This document shows, piece after piece, positions 17,717-27,633 of a stretch of 64,000 nt of DNA. This DNA comes from an uncultured Alphaproteobacteria bacterium (lineage in GTDB: Bacteria; Pseudomonadota; Alphaproteobacteria; Rhodobacterales; Rhodobacteraceae): assembly GCA_902600895.1 (NCBI GenBank), contig CACKLF010000001.1:82945-146944 (forward strand), given 5' to 3'. Position numbers and translations under genes: made by a program. Numbering within the stretch: the first letter of the stretch is position 1; each line of letters opens with the position of its first letter. The notes under the pieces are model-generated. The model ran no database searches and was not told where the DNA came from. It worked only from the letters and a program-made list of their open reading frames with translations.

Positions 17717-18919
17717 TTGTTGTCTAAATATGCTAGTACTCATTTTTCGAGACAGATCTTTCTTTTATTTTTGTTTTCCACTGCAATGCCTATATCGTTC
17801 GCAATTTGGGCTGCCCTATTGAATAATTTTGTCGTTGAAGTATCAAACTTCTCGGGAGTGGAGATTGGTTGGCTTCAAACTGTAAGAGAAATACCTGGCT
17901 TTTTAGCAGTGGGAGTTATTTTAATTTTGTTTTGGTTCCGAGAGCAAAACTTAGCGATATTGGCGCTTATTGCTCTAGGCACTGCTACAGCAGCTACAGG
18001 ATTTTTCCCTTCCTTTTCTGGTCTGCTAATTACAACAATCATTGGATCCTTTGGCTTCCATTACTTTGAGACAGTGAATCAATCCCTCCAGTTACAATGG
18101 ATCCCTAAAGAAAATGCTCCCTGGATAATTGGTTTGTTAATTGCTTCGGGCTCTGGGGCATCACTACTAGCTTATTCTGTAGTAGCTTTTGGTTGGCAAT
18201 ATTTTGATTTTTCTTTTAAAGGTGTTTATTTTGCAGCAGGTCTTACTACGATTTTTATCGCCTTAGCCTGCTATATTTTTTTTCCAGTATTTGAGAATTC
18301 AGTCAAACAAAATATTAAATTAGAAGTAAAGGCTAAATATTGGCTCTATTACTTGCTTCAATTTTTTGCCGGTGCGCGTAGGCAAATTTTTGTGGTGTTT
18401 GCAGCTTTCATGATGGTTGAAAAATTTCACCTTCATGTACACGAATTGACAGCCCTGTTTTTAGCAAATTACTTATTGAATATCATCTTTGCTCCCCTGA
18501 TGGGTAAGGTTGTTCAATTTTTTGGAGAAAGAATATCGTTGGCCGTAGAATATATTGGCTTAAGTTTCGTTTTTCTAGCGTACGCTGGTATTTATTTTTG
18601 GAGCTGGGGAGTTGAGGTGGCAATAGCTTTATTTATTATTGATCATTTGTTTTTTGCTTTATCGATAGCAATGAAAACATATTTCCAAAAAATAGCTGAT
18701 CCAGAAGATATAGCACCTCAAGCAGCAGTGGCGTTCACCATAAATCACATAGCTGCCGTTTTCTTACCAGCACTTCTAGGGTATTTATGGATTATTTACC
18801 CCAGTATGGTCTTTCAAGTTGCAGCGACATTAGCAGTACTATCATTCATGGCTTCTATTCTAATACCTCGCCACCCTGCACCAGGAAGAGAAACTATTCT
18901 TTTTGTAATGGGCAAGTGA
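17717..18919 (+). CDS. MFS transporter
   Basis: A 400-residue integral membrane protein with about twelve hydrophobic segments and the two-half organisation of the major facilitator superfamily. The N-terminus reads HFSRQIFLLFLFSTAMPISFAIW, and a central charged loop precedes the second half near residue 200. The start is TTG with no ATG close by. Substrate is not recognisable. It is encoded alone between rpsD and msrA. Confidence 0.7.
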   Translation: MLSKYASTHFSRQIFLLFLFSTAMPISFAIWAALLNNFVVEVSNFSGVEIGWLQTVREIPGFLAVGVILILFWFREQNLAILALIALGTATAATGFFPSFSGLLITTIIGSFGFHYFETVNQSLQLQWIPKENAPWIIGLLIASGSGASLLAYSVVAFGWQYFDFSFKGVYFAAGLTTIFIALACYIFFPVFENSVKQNIKLEVKAKYWLYYLLQFFAGARRQIFVVFAAFMMVEKFHLHVHELTALFLANYLLNIIFAPLMGKVVQFFGERISLAVEYIGLSFVFLAYAGIYFWSWGVEVAIALFIIDHLFFALSIAMKTYFQKIADPEDIAPQAAVAFTINHIAAVFLPALLGYLWIIYPSMVFQVAATLAVLSFMASILIPRHPAPGRETILFVMGK

Positions 18920-18981
18920 TTGAACTTGAATAAAATTTAATTAAAACATACCTTAATAGAATTGATTTTTGGAGGTGCTTA

Positions 18982-19578
18982 ATGGGAATAAATTTAAATT
19001 TTATGACTAAACCTACATATTCACAGAGTGAATGTCATTTTGTTAATGGTAGAAATTTGAAAGGCCCATTCCCAACTGGCCTTGAGTCAGCAATGTTTGG
19101 AATGGGTTGTTTTTGGGGAGTAGAAAAGGTTTTCTGGACTAGGAAGGGTGTTTGGGTCACGGCGGTTGGTTATAGTGGTGGAGATACTGAAAACCCAACC
19201 TATCAGGAAGTATGCTCAGGTCGAACTAACCATAACGAAGTTGTCTTTATAAAATATGATCCTAAATTGCTTTCTTACCCGGATTTATTAAAACTATTTT
19301 GGGAGGGCCATAATCCTACTCAGGGGAATAGGCAAGGGAATGATATTGGAACACAATATAGAAGCGGTATTTATACTTTTGATCCAAATCAATATAGCGA
19401 AGCGATGTCATCGAGAGAGAAATATTCTGAGAAGCTATCAAAAAGTGGATTTGGATCAATTACAACTGAAATAAAATCAGCAGATAGCTTTTATTATGCT
19501 GAGGATTATCATCAGCAATATTTAGCAAAGAACCCAGGGGGTTATTGCGGTCTAGGTGGTTTGGGTATTTCTCTATAG
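18982..19578 (+). CDS. msrA: peptide-methionine (S)-S-oxide reductase
   Basis: A 198-residue MsrA that reduces methionine-S-sulfoxide in proteins. The active site GMGCFWG (Cys43) is intact. Conserved [14 protein letters not shown] and the C-terminal YCGLGGLG Cys, the likely resolving residue, are visible. GGAGG lies about 8 bases before the ATG. A short hairpin begins at the stop codon. No msrB is in the window. Confidence 0.93.
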   Translation: MGINLNFMTKPTYSQSECHFVNGRNLKGPFPTGLESAMFGMGCFWGVEKVFWTRKGVWVTAVGYSGGDTENPTYQEVCSGRTNHNEVVFIKYDPKLLSYPDLLKLFWEGHNPTQGNRQGNDIGTQYRSGIYTFDPNQYSEAMSSREKYSEKLSKSGFGSITTEIKSADSFYYAEDYHQQYLAKNPGGYCGLGGLGISL

Positions 19579-19598
19579 GTAACTGATGAGATTACCTA
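19576..19598 (+). terminator. possible terminator after msrA
   Basis: A 7-bp inverted repeat, TAGGTAA and TTACCTA, with a 9-base loop. It starts at the msrA stop codon and is followed by GTTCTTTT. It is short and AT-rich, so only a weak Rho-independent terminator, but its position at the end of msrA fits. Confidence 0.4.
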
Positions 19599-19635
19599 GT
19601 TCTTTTAGCTATTTAATTTTAGTTTGTTGGGTGCT

Positions 19636-20529
19636 GTGGTTACATTTTCTGCAATTGCTCTAGTTTCAAATAAAGATGATGCTAGTGTTTTAGGTAAAGC
19701 TTTAGAAAAGCTTACACCGGCACCCAACGGAGTTGGTATCTTTGAGGTTGATGAAATTTCAGGCGACTGGGAGGTTAGTGGTTTTTTTTTAGAACAGCCG
19801 AACAGTCTTCAATTGGACTTACTTGAGGCATGCTTTTCAGTAAAGTTTATTATAACAAAAATACCTGAAGAGAACTGGGTAAATAAGGTACAGCGAGATT
19901 TAAAACCGGTCAGAGAGGAGCCTTTTGTCGTTTCTAGTGGTTATTACGCTGATAATATTCCACTAAATAAAATATCGGTCCTAGTTGAGGCTGCAATGGC
20001 GTTTGGAACAGGACACCATCCAACTACACTTCTTTGCTTGAGGGCAGTAGGGTTATTAGACAGAATAAACTATGGACCCAAATGCATAGCAGACATCGGT
20101 TGTGGAACGGGTATTCTATCCATAGCCGCTTCTAAACTCTTTCGAGGACAGACCATTGCTTCTGATATTGATTGTATAGCAGTTAAAACAGCTAAGAAAA
20201 ATATTATGGCAAACGGTTTGGGTGGGAGCGTTAAGGTTTATAAAGCGAATGCTTTCAATCATTATAGTATTAATCTCACAAGACCATTTGATCTGATTTT
20301 TGCAAATATTCTTGCAGTTCCATTGAAAAGATTGGTTCTCCCTATCAAACGCAACAGCAAAGCAGGAGGTTTCATTGTATTGTCGGGTATCCTGAAAAGG
20401 CAAGCAAATTTGGTTGAGACAATATATTTTTGCAATGGCTACTTACGAGTTAAGAAAATAGAATTGGGAGAATGGGTTTGTCTAATAATGAAAAATTTCT
20501 GTCGATCTAGAAAAAAAAATAATTTATGA
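19636..20529 (+). CDS. prmA: ribosomal protein L11 methyltransferase
   Basis: A class I SAM-dependent methyltransferase that trimethylates ribosomal protein L11. The SAM-binding motif I is DIGCGTGILSIAASKL. MAFGTGHHPTT before it and FDLIFANILAVPL after it are diagnostic for PrmA. The ORF track begins at TTG 19624, but GTG 19636 gives MVTFSAIALV, which resembles family N-termini better; neither has a good Shine-Dalgarno sequence. The stop lies 83 bases before the ruvC ATG. Confidence 0.87.
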   Translation: MVTFSAIALVSNKDDASVLGKALEKLTPAPNGVGIFEVDEISGDWEVSGFFLEQPNSLQLDLLEACFSVKFIITKIPEENWVNKVQRDLKPVREEPFVVSSGYYADNIPLNKISVLVEAAMAFGTGHHPTTLLCLRAVGLLDRINYGPKCIADIGCGTGILSIAASKLFRGQTIASDIDCIAVKTAKKNIMANGLGGSVKVYKANAFNHYSINLTRPFDLIFANILAVPLKRLVLPIKRNSKAGGFIVLSGILKRQANLVETIYFCNGYLRVKKIELGEWVCLIMKNFCRSRKKNNL

Positions 20530-20612
20530 TAGATAAAATACACGTACGTAGCGACTTTATTTTAATTTTTGCAGCCATATTAGTTAACCTCATCTTTAAT
20601 TTTGGGAGAATA

Positions 20613-21119
20613 ATGAAAATTATAGGAATTGATCCAGGTCTTAGAAAGACCGGGTGGGGTGTGGTAGAGATACGGGGTAATGTTATTGGTCATATTTCTA
20701 ATGGAACCATCGAGTCGAATGGAAGGAAGGATTTAGCTTGTCGTTTACTGGAGATCTATAATAATCTGGTTGAAGTTTTTCAATTTGCTAAACCCGATGT
20801 AGCCGCTATTGAGAACACGTTTGTCAATAAAGATTCAGCTGGTGCTCTAAAGTTGGGTCAGGCTAGAGCTATTGCTTTGTTGGTGCCTGCTAGTTTGAAG
20901 GTACAGGTTTTTGAATATGCCCCTAACACTATCAAAAAAGCTGTTGTTGGGGTTGGGCATGCCGATAAATTACAGGTCAAAGCTATGGTGAAAATACAGT
21001 TACCAAAAGCAAAATTTAATGGCCAAGACTCTGTTGATGCTTTGTCAATAGCACTCTGTCATGCTTATCAGTACAAGAACCAAGATAGACTTAAACATGC
21101 AATTTCAGCGGCTAGGTAA
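20613..21119 (+). CDS. ruvC: Holliday junction endonuclease RuvC
   Basis: A 168-residue resolvase that cuts Holliday junctions held by RuvAB. Acidic active-site residues appear in MKIIGIDPG (Asp7), AIENTFVNKDS, and the C-terminal NGQDSVDALSIA segment. The track extends the ORF 29 residues upstream, but ATG 20613 is preceded by GGGAGAA and aligns exactly with the family start, so the extension is rejected. It is the first gene of ruvCAB, with a 5-base gap to ruvA. Confidence 0.95.
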   Translation: MKIIGIDPGLRKTGWGVVEIRGNVIGHISNGTIESNGRKDLACRLLEIYNNLVEVFQFAKPDVAAIENTFVNKDSAGALKLGQARAIALLVPASLKVQVFEYAPNTIKKAVVGVGHADKLQVKAMVKIQLPKAKFNGQDSVDALSIALCHAYQYKNQDRLKHAISAAR

Positions 21120-21124
21120 TAGTA

Positions 21125-21796
21125 ATGATTGGTAAGATAAAAGGAATGGTTGAAACCATTGGAACTGATACTGTTTTAGTAGATGTTGGAGGTATTGGAT
21201 ATATAATAAATGTATCTTCCATCACAAAAAATTCGTTATCGGCAGTTGGTGAAGAAGTTTCATTATTCACTGAAATGATGGTCCGAGAGGACTCAATACA
21301 ACTAGTTGGTTTTGCGTCATGTATGGAAAAGGATTGGTTCAGATTGTTGATATCAGTACAAGGAGTGGGAGCTAAAGCCGCTTTAGCAATATTAGGAGCA
21401 GTTCCTTTGAAGCAGTTATCTCGTTCTATAATATCAGGCAACCCTGAATATATTATCTCGGCACCCGGAGTGGGTCCCAAAATTGCAAAAAGAATTCTTT
21501 TGGAATTAGCCCAAAAAGCACTTTTGATAGAAAATAATCAGGACTTGGATCCATCACACAAGAGTTTTGATACCAATGAAGTTTTTGAAGAAAATACTGT
21601 ATCATCTCATGAAGGTGAGAGCCAAATAGGTTCTGAAGGCTCTAATGTAGAGCAGGAAGCTATTTTAGCACTTATAAAACTTGGTTACGAAAGAATGGCC
21701 GCAACAAGAGTTGTGGTAAAAATCTATAGTGAAAATGAAAAGCTTGAGATATCAGACTTAATTCGACTATCGCTACAACAAATTTCTGGTGATTGA
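21125..21796 (+). CDS. ruvA: Holliday junction branch migration protein RuvA
   Basis: A 223-residue RuvA that tetramerises on Holliday junctions and loads RuvB. The N-terminal OB domain begins [13 protein letters not shown]. Helix-hairpin-helix segments [13 protein letters not shown] and [16 protein letters not shown] follow near residues 75 and 110. The linker near residues 140-175 is acidic and Ser-rich, and the C-terminal domain III ([16 protein letters not shown]) contacts RuvB. Its stop overlaps the ruvB ATG. Confidence 0.95.
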   Translation: MIGKIKGMVETIGTDTVLVDVGGIGYIINVSSITKNSLSAVGEEVSLFTEMMVREDSIQLVGFASCMEKDWFRLLISVQGVGAKAALAILGAVPLKQLSRSIISGNPEYIISAPGVGPKIAKRILLELAQKALLIENNQDLDPSHKSFDTNEVFEENTVSSHEGESQIGSEGSNVEQEAILALIKLGYERMAATRVVVKIYSENEKLEISDLIRLSLQQISGD

Positions 21797-22842
21797 TGTC
21801 GGATTTTGATAAATTCACATTGGATAGTAAATTTCAATCTAATGATCCAGATAAAGCTTTGAGACCACAGCTTTTGCAAGATTTTGTTGGACAGAATGAG
21901 GCAAGATCAAACCTATCTGTTTTTATTGAAGCAGCAAAGAACAGATCAAAGGCAATGGATCATGTTCTCTTCTACGGTCCACCGGGTTTAGGTAAGACTA
22001 CCCTTGCACAAATTATTTCTCGTGAATTGGGCGTAAATTTTAAGATGACCTCTGGCCCAATTTTAGCTAAAGCTGGTGATTTGGCGGCCATTTTGACTAA
22101 TTTGGATGAAAGAGATGTTTTGTTCATAGATGAAATTCACCGTTTAACCCCAGCAGTTGAAGAAATTCTTTATCCTGCAATGGAAGACCATGGACTTGAT
22201 ATTATGGTAGGTGAAGGACCATCAGCAAGATCAGTAAGGATTGAGTTGCAACCTTTCACTCTTGTAGGAGCTACTACAAGATTAGGATTATTAACAAACC
22301 CTTTAAGAGATAGATTTGGCATCCCAACTCATCTTGACTTTTATAAAGTAGATGACTTGGTAAAAATTATAACAAGGGCAGCTCAATTACTAAATGCAGA
22401 AATAGATTTTGATGGTGCAATTGAGATAGCCAAAAGATCTAGAGGCACACCGAGAGTGGCTGGTAGACTTCTAAGAAGGGTTATCGATTTTGCTCAAGTT
22501 GAAGGTGATGGATTTATTTCGGTCAATATAGCCCAATCTTCTTTAACAAAATTAGGAGTTGACTCACTGGGTTTAGATATTTCAGACCGTAGATATTTAC
22601 TTCAACTCGCTGAAAATTATCAAGGTGGTCCAGTGGGTGTAGAAACTATCTGTGCAGCTTTATCAGAGTCCAGAGATGCGATTGAAGATGTAATTGAACC
22701 TTACCTATTGCAAGTTGGATTAGTCCAGAGGACACCAAGGGGAAGAGTTCTTAGTAAAATTGCTTGGGATCATTTAGCTATTGAAATTCCAGAAATTACT
22801 AGGTTTGAAAGAGAAAAGCAGGGAAATATTTTTAAAGAATAG
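21796..22842 (+). CDS. ruvB: Holliday junction branch migration ATPase RuvB
   Basis: A 348-residue AAA+ motor that drives branch migration. Walker [10 protein letters not shown] is at residues 61-69, Walker B is in [10 protein letters not shown], sensor 1 in GATTRLG, and the C-terminal winged helix ends [12 protein letters not shown]. The start is ATG 21796, overlapping the ruvA stop as TGATG. The TTG one codon upstream used by the track is unnecessary. It completes ruvCAB. Confidence 0.96.
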   Translation: MSDFDKFTLDSKFQSNDPDKALRPQLLQDFVGQNEARSNLSVFIEAAKNRSKAMDHVLFYGPPGLGKTTLAQIISRELGVNFKMTSGPILAKAGDLAAILTNLDERDVLFIDEIHRLTPAVEEILYPAMEDHGLDIMVGEGPSARSVRIELQPFTLVGATTRLGLLTNPLRDRFGIPTHLDFYKVDDLVKIITRAAQLLNAEIDFDGAIEIAKRSRGTPRVAGRLLRRVIDFAQVEGDGFISVNIAQSSLTKLGVDSLGLDISDRRYLLQLAENYQGGPVGVETICAALSESRDAIEDVIEPYLLQVGLVQRTPRGRVLSKIAWDHLAIEIPEITRFEREKQGNIFKE

Positions 22843-22892
22843 TGGTCAAATGGAATTATTTAAATGTTTTACCTTTCAAGTAAGTTAATCTA

Positions 22893-23288
22893 ATGCCTAA
22901 AGAGTTTTTGAACAGGGTTTATCATGAAGATACTGATTTTTTAGGAGTCGTATATTATGCTAATTACTTTAGGTTTATAGAGAGGGCTCGGTCAGAAGCA
23001 ATAAGAGAAGTTGGGATTAGCCAAAGAAAATTAAAAACCGAGAGTGATCTATCTTTTGTAGTATCAAAGATAAATTCTCAGTTTTTAAAAAGTGCGATTT
23101 ATGATGACATTCTAGTCACCAAAACAAGCTTAATACATTTGGGGGCAGCTAGTGTTATTCTGGGGCAAAAAATTTTCAGAGAAGAAACTTTAATCTTTTC
23201 TTCTTCTGTTACGCTAGCCTCCATAAATCACTCAGGAAAACCTATCAGGTTGCCAGAAAATGTAAGGAATAGTTTGTTGTTAATTTAA
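22893..23288 (+). CDS. ybgC: Tol-Pal-associated acyl-CoA thioesterase YbgC
   Basis: A 131-residue hotdog-fold thioesterase of the YbgC/4HBT family. The motif YHEDTDFLGVVYYANYFRFIERARSE contains the catalytic Asp and the N-terminal helix of the fold. YbgC proteins act on acyl-CoA or acyl-ACP near the inner membrane and are nearly always the first gene of the tol-pal cluster, as here, 38 bases before tolQ. Function is secure at family level. Confidence 0.9.
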   Translation: MPKEFLNRVYHEDTDFLGVVYYANYFRFIERARSEAIREVGISQRKLKTESDLSFVVSKINSQFLKSAIYDDILVTKTSLIHLGAASVILGQKIFREETLIFSSSVTLASINHSGKPIRLPENVRNSLLLI

Positions 23289-23326
23289 GTTAAAGGCTTA
23301 CTTATCGTTTTAATAACTCCTCTAAC

Positions 23327-24064
23327 ATGGTAAAGTTAAATATTAACCTTTTGAAAGCTAAAATTATGGAAATTGGTATTGCATATTTTGATCAGGCTAC
23401 TTTTACAGTAAAAATTGTAATGATTATTCTTGTTTTGGCCTCCATTTGGTCGTGGACGGTAATTATTGAGAAGTTGATCTATTTCCCTCTTGAAAGGAGA
23501 CGGATAGATAGGACTGTTACAAAGATTTTTGCCACACACGAGTGGGACAAAAGACAGGAAGAGTTAAACCAAAAAGTAACTAGAAATAAAGAACTCAACA
23601 TGACTGAACTTCTATTCTTTGAGGGAATGCGTGAATTGAGCAGAGAGACCAAAACAAGTGATTTGAGTGATACAGGTATATCAAGAATAGAGCGAATATT
23701 AGATTTGACTTTAATGAAAGTTGGCGACAAATATAGATCGGGCCTATATTTGTTGGCAACTGTTGGGTCAGTGGCACCATTCATTGGTCTTTTTGGTACG
23801 GTTTGGGGTATAAAGAATTCTTTTGAAGAAATTGCATCTCAGCAAAATACCAACCTGGCGATTGTTGCACCTGGCATTGCCGAAGCTCTTTTAGCAACCG
23901 CATTGGGGTTGCTAGCAGCAATTCCAGCTGTAATTTTTTATAATAAGCTTTCAAAAGACTCTGAAAGACTGTTGTCGTACCAAGAAATTTTTCTTGATAG
24001 GTTTTTAAGAGAATTGCTCTATTTTAACGAGATTTTAAAGAGCAAGCAAAATTTTGTCAAATAG
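23327..24064 (+). CDS. tolQ: Tol-Pal system protein TolQ
   Basis: A 245-residue inner-membrane proton-channel subunit with three membrane segments. The first is near residues 28-48 (IVMIILVLASIWSWTVII), followed by a long cytoplasmic loop. The last two flank ATVGSVAPFIGLFGTVWGI and PGIAEALLATALGLLAAIPAVI, the MotA/TolQ/ExbB signature. With TolR it uses the proton gradient to energise TolA. Met1 or Met14 could be the start; no strong Shine-Dalgarno sequence decides it. Confidence 0.94.
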   Translation: MVKLNINLLKAKIMEIGIAYFDQATFTVKIVMIILVLASIWSWTVIIEKLIYFPLERRRIDRTVTKIFATHEWDKRQEELNQKVTRNKELNMTELLFFEGMRELSRETKTSDLSDTGISRIERILDLTLMKVGDKYRSGLYLLATVGSVAPFIGLFGTVWGIKNSFEEIASQQNTNLAIVAPGIAEALLATALGLLAAIPAVIFYNKLSKDSERLLSYQEIFLDRFLRELLYFNEILKSKQNFVK

Positions 24065-24085
24065 AGTAACCGGCATGAGTATTAA

Positions 24086-24562
24086 ATGAAAAGTTTAGGA
24101 TCTAATCAAAAATTTAAAACAAACAGACTTCGTGCTTTTAGGCAAGGTTCTGAATTGATGTCAGAAATAAATGTAACACCCTTCGTTGACGTAATGCTAG
24201 TTTTGCTTATTATTTTTATGATCACAGCACCCATGCTTACAGTTGGTATTGAGATTGAAATTCCAGAAACAAGTGCAAAATCTGTCACTGGGGCGGATAG
24301 TGAACAGGTCCCATTTGAGTTATATGTTGATAGTTCTGGTAAAGTATTCATAAACCAAACACCCGTAGATGATAAGCAATTAATGAGAAAGTTGGAACTA
24401 ATTGCCAACCAACGGAAGGATAAAGTTTTATATGTAAAAGCTGATGGACGAAACTCTTATGGTCGCATTTCAAAAATTTTAGGTGAGTTGGATAATGCTT
24501 CTTTTTTAAAAAAATATATATTGGTACATCTTCCAAACTCTGGGAAGGCTGAAGAATTTTGA
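24086..24562 (+). CDS. tolR: Tol-Pal system protein TolR
   Basis: A 158-residue ExbD/TolR protein. A short cytoplasmic N-terminus leads to one membrane helix, INVTPFVDVMLVLLIIFMIT. Its Asp is the conserved proton-relay residue facing the TolQ channel. The periplasmic part holds the peptidoglycan-proximal domain. Its stop overlaps the TTG start of tolA by 4 bases, so the two are probably translationally coupled. Confidence 0.94.
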   Translation: MKSLGSNQKFKTNRLRAFRQGSELMSEINVTPFVDVMLVLLIIFMITAPMLTVGIEIEIPETSAKSVTGADSEQVPFELYVDSSGKVFINQTPVDDKQLMRKLELIANQRKDKVLYVKADGRNSYGRISKILGELDNASFLKKYILVHLPNSGKAEEF

Positions 24563-25674
24563 AGATTGCTGCAACTATTTCGGCTGCTATTCATGGATTG
24601 ATGATAAGTTACATGGCAGGATTTCAATTGCAAGACGAAATCTTAGAGGACATAAAGCAAAATTCTGGACCAGAGGTAATTAGTTTGGAAGAGTACTGTG
24701 AAATATCAACAAACTCCTGTTTTACTCCTGAGAGCTCAAAAGTGATCAATCCACTAATTAGTTTGGAGCAGGAGATTGATAGTAAATTTGCTTTAGATAA
24801 CATCGATTCAGAAAATCCTAAGCTTGGGAATTTACCACAGTTTGTTGAAGAAAAAATGGAATTAGATAAAGCACCGCAGGTAGGAGAATTAGAGGATTTT
24901 AACGAGGAAAAAAAGAATATTACTGATTTAAAATCAGTAGGTAACGAAGAAAAACTTGATATTGTAGTTATATCGAACGAAAGGCCTCCACCTCGCAACA
25001 GCCAAAAAATTGCTAATGTTGCGAGTAATTTGTCAGAGCTTCAAAGTAACTTGTTGGAACCAAGTTTGACTTCTGTCATTCAAAAAGATGCCGTTATTTT
25101 AGCAAAGGAAAAAGAAGGTAACGCGAATGAAAAGAGTTCAGTGGAGATCTCTCTAGAAGGTCAAGATGTGGAAGCCATTTTAAATGCTGCTCCTAAAATA
25201 GCTAAACTGCCACCTAAAAGGCCATCAAATATAGAGATATTAGATACAGAAAACGTTAGTCCTGTGAACTATGAGGGATTAATTTCTGCAGCTTTGGATG
25301 ATGTATTAGAAGAAGGCAGTAGCTCATCTTTACGTAAGGACAGTCAGGCCTCCGATAATTACATACTTCATAAAGTGGAACAAAGTGTGGCATCTTTCTA
25401 TAATACAGCTGCGCTGTTAGGACTAGCAGACCCAGAGCAGTACAAAGTGCGAGTAAAATTTTTTGTGAGCTCTAAAGGAGTTAATAGAAATAGTATAAAG
25501 TTGTTAGAGCCCAAAAACCCTACAGATAGACATTTGCTTAATTTAAAATATGCTAAAAACGCAATAATAAAAGCGCTTTCAGACAAAGCCAATTATATTT
25601 CTAGTGAAAACTATCCATCTGGTATAAATATAATATTAAATTTTACACCCACTTTAGGTGTAGGTTACGATTAA
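24559..25674 (+). CDS. tolA: TolA-like periplasmic-spanning protein
   Basis: A 371-residue protein with an N-terminal membrane anchor (IAATISAAIHGLMISYMAGF). A long, highly charged Glu/Lys-rich stretch of low complexity spans about residues 30-250. A C-terminal TonB/TolA-like domain follows (YKVRVKFFVSSKGV). This is the TolA plan, bridging inner membrane to TolB-Pal. The start is TTG inside the tolR stop. Sequence in the middle is divergent, as is usual for TolA, so the assignment rests on position and architecture. Confidence 0.85.
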   Translation: MKIAATISAAIHGLMISYMAGFQLQDEILEDIKQNSGPEVISLEEYCEISTNSCFTPESSKVINPLISLEQEIDSKFALDNIDSENPKLGNLPQFVEEKMELDKAPQVGELEDFNEEKKNITDLKSVGNEEKLDIVVISNERPPPRNSQKIANVASNLSELQSNLLEPSLTSVIQKDAVILAKEKEGNANEKSSVEISLEGQDVEAILNAAPKIAKLPPKRPSNIEILDTENVSPVNYEGLISAALDDVLEEGSSSSLRKDSQASDNYILHKVEQSVASFYNTAALLGLADPEQYKVRVKFFVSSKGVNRNSIKLLEPKNPTDRHLLNLKYAKNAIIKALSDKANYISSENYPSGINIILNFTPTLGVGYD

Positions 25675-25690
25675 GAATAGGAGTTAAAAC

Positions 25691-27025
25691 TTGTTAAGAT
25701 CTCTAAAATTCACTCTAGCATCCTTTTTTTTGACTATTGTGCCAAATGTTGGTCTGGCTCAAGATAACATTATTACATTAGAGGGTAGTGTAAGCGGGGG
25801 AATTTTTGAACCGATAAAGATCGCTCTACCAGATTTCATCTTAAGCTCTGGGATAGATAGCAATTTCATGACTGATTTTATGGTAGTGCTAGAAAATGAT
25901 TTAGAGAATACTGGATTGTTTAAAAAGATCAATAAAAGTGCTTATCTAAGTAAGATATCAGAATTTGATGCTCCAGTTCAGTATTCTGATTGGTCTCTAA
26001 TTAACGCGTCTGTTCTTTTGACTGGCGAATTAGAGCAAAAAAGTCCTATAGATTTTGAAATTAAATTTCGAATTTGGGATATTGTATCTCAAAATAAGTT
26101 AGGTAAAGGTCTTAAATTTGAGGCCAAAATATCAAACTGGAGAAGAGTAGCTCACAAGGTGGCTGACGAAATTTACAATAGGGTTACGGGAGAAGGTCCA
26201 TATTTTGACTCAAAGTTGGTTTTTGTCGCAGAAAGTGGACCTAAAAATAAGAGGGTAAAACGAATAGCGTTGATGGACCAGGATGGAGCAAATGTTAAGT
26301 TTTTAACAGACGGTAAGCATATTGTCTTGAAGCCCATGTTTTCACCTGACTCAAAAAGCATACTCTTCACGAGTTATAGATCTGGTTTGCCAAGAGTATA
26401 TCGAAAAGATTTGAACTCAGGCACAGAAACAACCTTTCGCACTTTACCAGGAATGACCTTTTCCCCAAGGTATTCACCTGATGGTCAACATATGTTGTTG
26501 TCAATTACGGACAAAATGAACACGGATATATATAAAGTTTCTCTTGCCAGTGGTAAGAAGACACGCTTAACGAAGGATAGAGCTATTGATACGGCTCCAA
26601 GTTTTTCACCTAATGGAAGAAAAGTGGTTTTTGAAAGTGACAGAAGTCTTACTCAACAGTTATATATAATGAATTCGAATGGCAGTGACATAAAAAGAAT
26701 TACTTTTGGTAAAGGAAGATATGCAGAGCCAGCTTGGTCACCTCGAGGAGACCTGATCGCATTCACAAAAATGGTGGATGGATTTTTTCACATAGGTGTT
26801 ATAAAGCCTGATGGAACTGGTGAGAAGATTTTAACAAAATCCTCAAAAGACCAAGCACCAACATGGTCACCTAATGGAAGAGTTATAATGTTTTACAGGG
26901 AAACTCTAGGTAGAAGAGGAGCACCTAGCATATACATGATTGATGTTACTGGAGCAAACCTGCGTAAAATGAGAACTGGTTCATATTTTGCGTCTGATCC
27001 AAGTTGGTCAGCGTTGCTAAATTGA
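25691..27025 (+). CDS. tolB: Tol-Pal system beta-propeller protein TolB
   Basis: A 444-residue periplasmic protein with an N-terminal signal peptide ending VGLAQ. A TolB amino domain follows, then a six-bladed propeller in which each blade carries FSPDS/WSPNG-like repeats (FSPDSKSILF, FSPNGRKVVF, WSPRGDLIAF). It links Pal to TolA during constriction. The start is TTG with AGGAG about 9 bases upstream. It sits between tolA and pal as in other Proteobacteria. Confidence 0.95.
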   Translation: MLRSLKFTLASFFLTIVPNVGLAQDNIITLEGSVSGGIFEPIKIALPDFILSSGIDSNFMTDFMVVLENDLENTGLFKKINKSAYLSKISEFDAPVQYSDWSLINASVLLTGELEQKSPIDFEIKFRIWDIVSQNKLGKGLKFEAKISNWRRVAHKVADEIYNRVTGEGPYFDSKLVFVAESGPKNKRVKRIALMDQDGANVKFLTDGKHIVLKPMFSPDSKSILFTSYRSGLPRVYRKDLNSGTETTFRTLPGMTFSPRYSPDGQHMLLSITDKMNTDIYKVSLASGKKTRLTKDRAIDTAPSFSPNGRKVVFESDRSLTQQLYIMNSNGSDIKRITFGKGRYAEPAWSPRGDLIAFTKMVDGFFHIGVIKPDGTGEKILTKSSKDQAPTWSPNGRVIMFYRETLGRRGAPSIYMIDVTGANLRKMRTGSYFASDPSWSALLN

Positions 27026-27090
27026 GTATTTATAAGTATCCTATGCGTTTGTGTACCTTATATGGTGTTAATTAAAGAGAGGTTAATATA

Positions 27091-27573
27091 ATGTATAAAT
27101 CTAGAATTTCCCTATTAGGACTTTTAATTATATCGCTGGCATCTTGTAAATCAACAACAGGTCCCACAAACTACAGCCAGACATTAGATGATGGAAGCAT
27201 AAAAATTACTCAACTGGAGGATAATAAAACTCAAATTGGTGAGACAATTTATTTTGGAGTAGATGAAAGTGGAATAAATTCTGAGATGATGTCAGTACTA
27301 GATGCTCAAGTGGCTTATCTGAAAGAAAATGGGCGTCAAAATATTACAATCGAAGGCCATACGGATGAGCAAGGTACCAGGGAGTATAATTTGGGCTTAG
27401 GCGCAAAAAGGTCAAATTCTGTGAAGGCTTACATGGTGTCACAAGGACTCAGCACTAGCAGAATAGATGTGGTTACATATGGAAAAGAAAGACCTGTATC
27501 ACTTTGCTCGGAGGAAAAATGCTGGAAAGAAAATAGGCGTGCTGTAACAGTAATAGCTGGTGGATTTAACTGA
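27091..27573 (+). CDS. pal: peptidoglycan-associated lipoprotein Pal
   Basis: A 160-residue outer-membrane lipoprotein. The signal peptide ends in the lipobox LASC, with Cys19 as the lipidated residue. The OmpA-like C-terminal domain binds peptidoglycan through NITIEGHTDEQGTREYNLGLG, the classical motif with Asp and Arg contacts. It anchors the outer membrane to the wall and is pulled to the septum by Tol. Confidence 0.96.
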   Translation: MYKSRISLLGLLIISLASCKSTTGPTNYSQTLDDGSIKITQLEDNKTQIGETIYFGVDESGINSEMMSVLDAQVAYLKENGRQNITIEGHTDEQGTREYNLGLGAKRSNSVKAYMVSQGLSTSRIDVVTYGKERPVSLCSEEKCWKENRRAVTVIAGGFN

Positions 27574-27633
27574 TAAAAATCCGTATTGGATATAGGATAT
27601 AACTTTCCAATGTTATTTTGAAGTAGGTAAAAT

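Noticed and set aside
20526-20612. 29-residue N-terminal extension of RuvC
   Set aside because: ATG 20613 has GGGAGAA and matches the family start MKIIGIDPG; the extension is upstream sequence.
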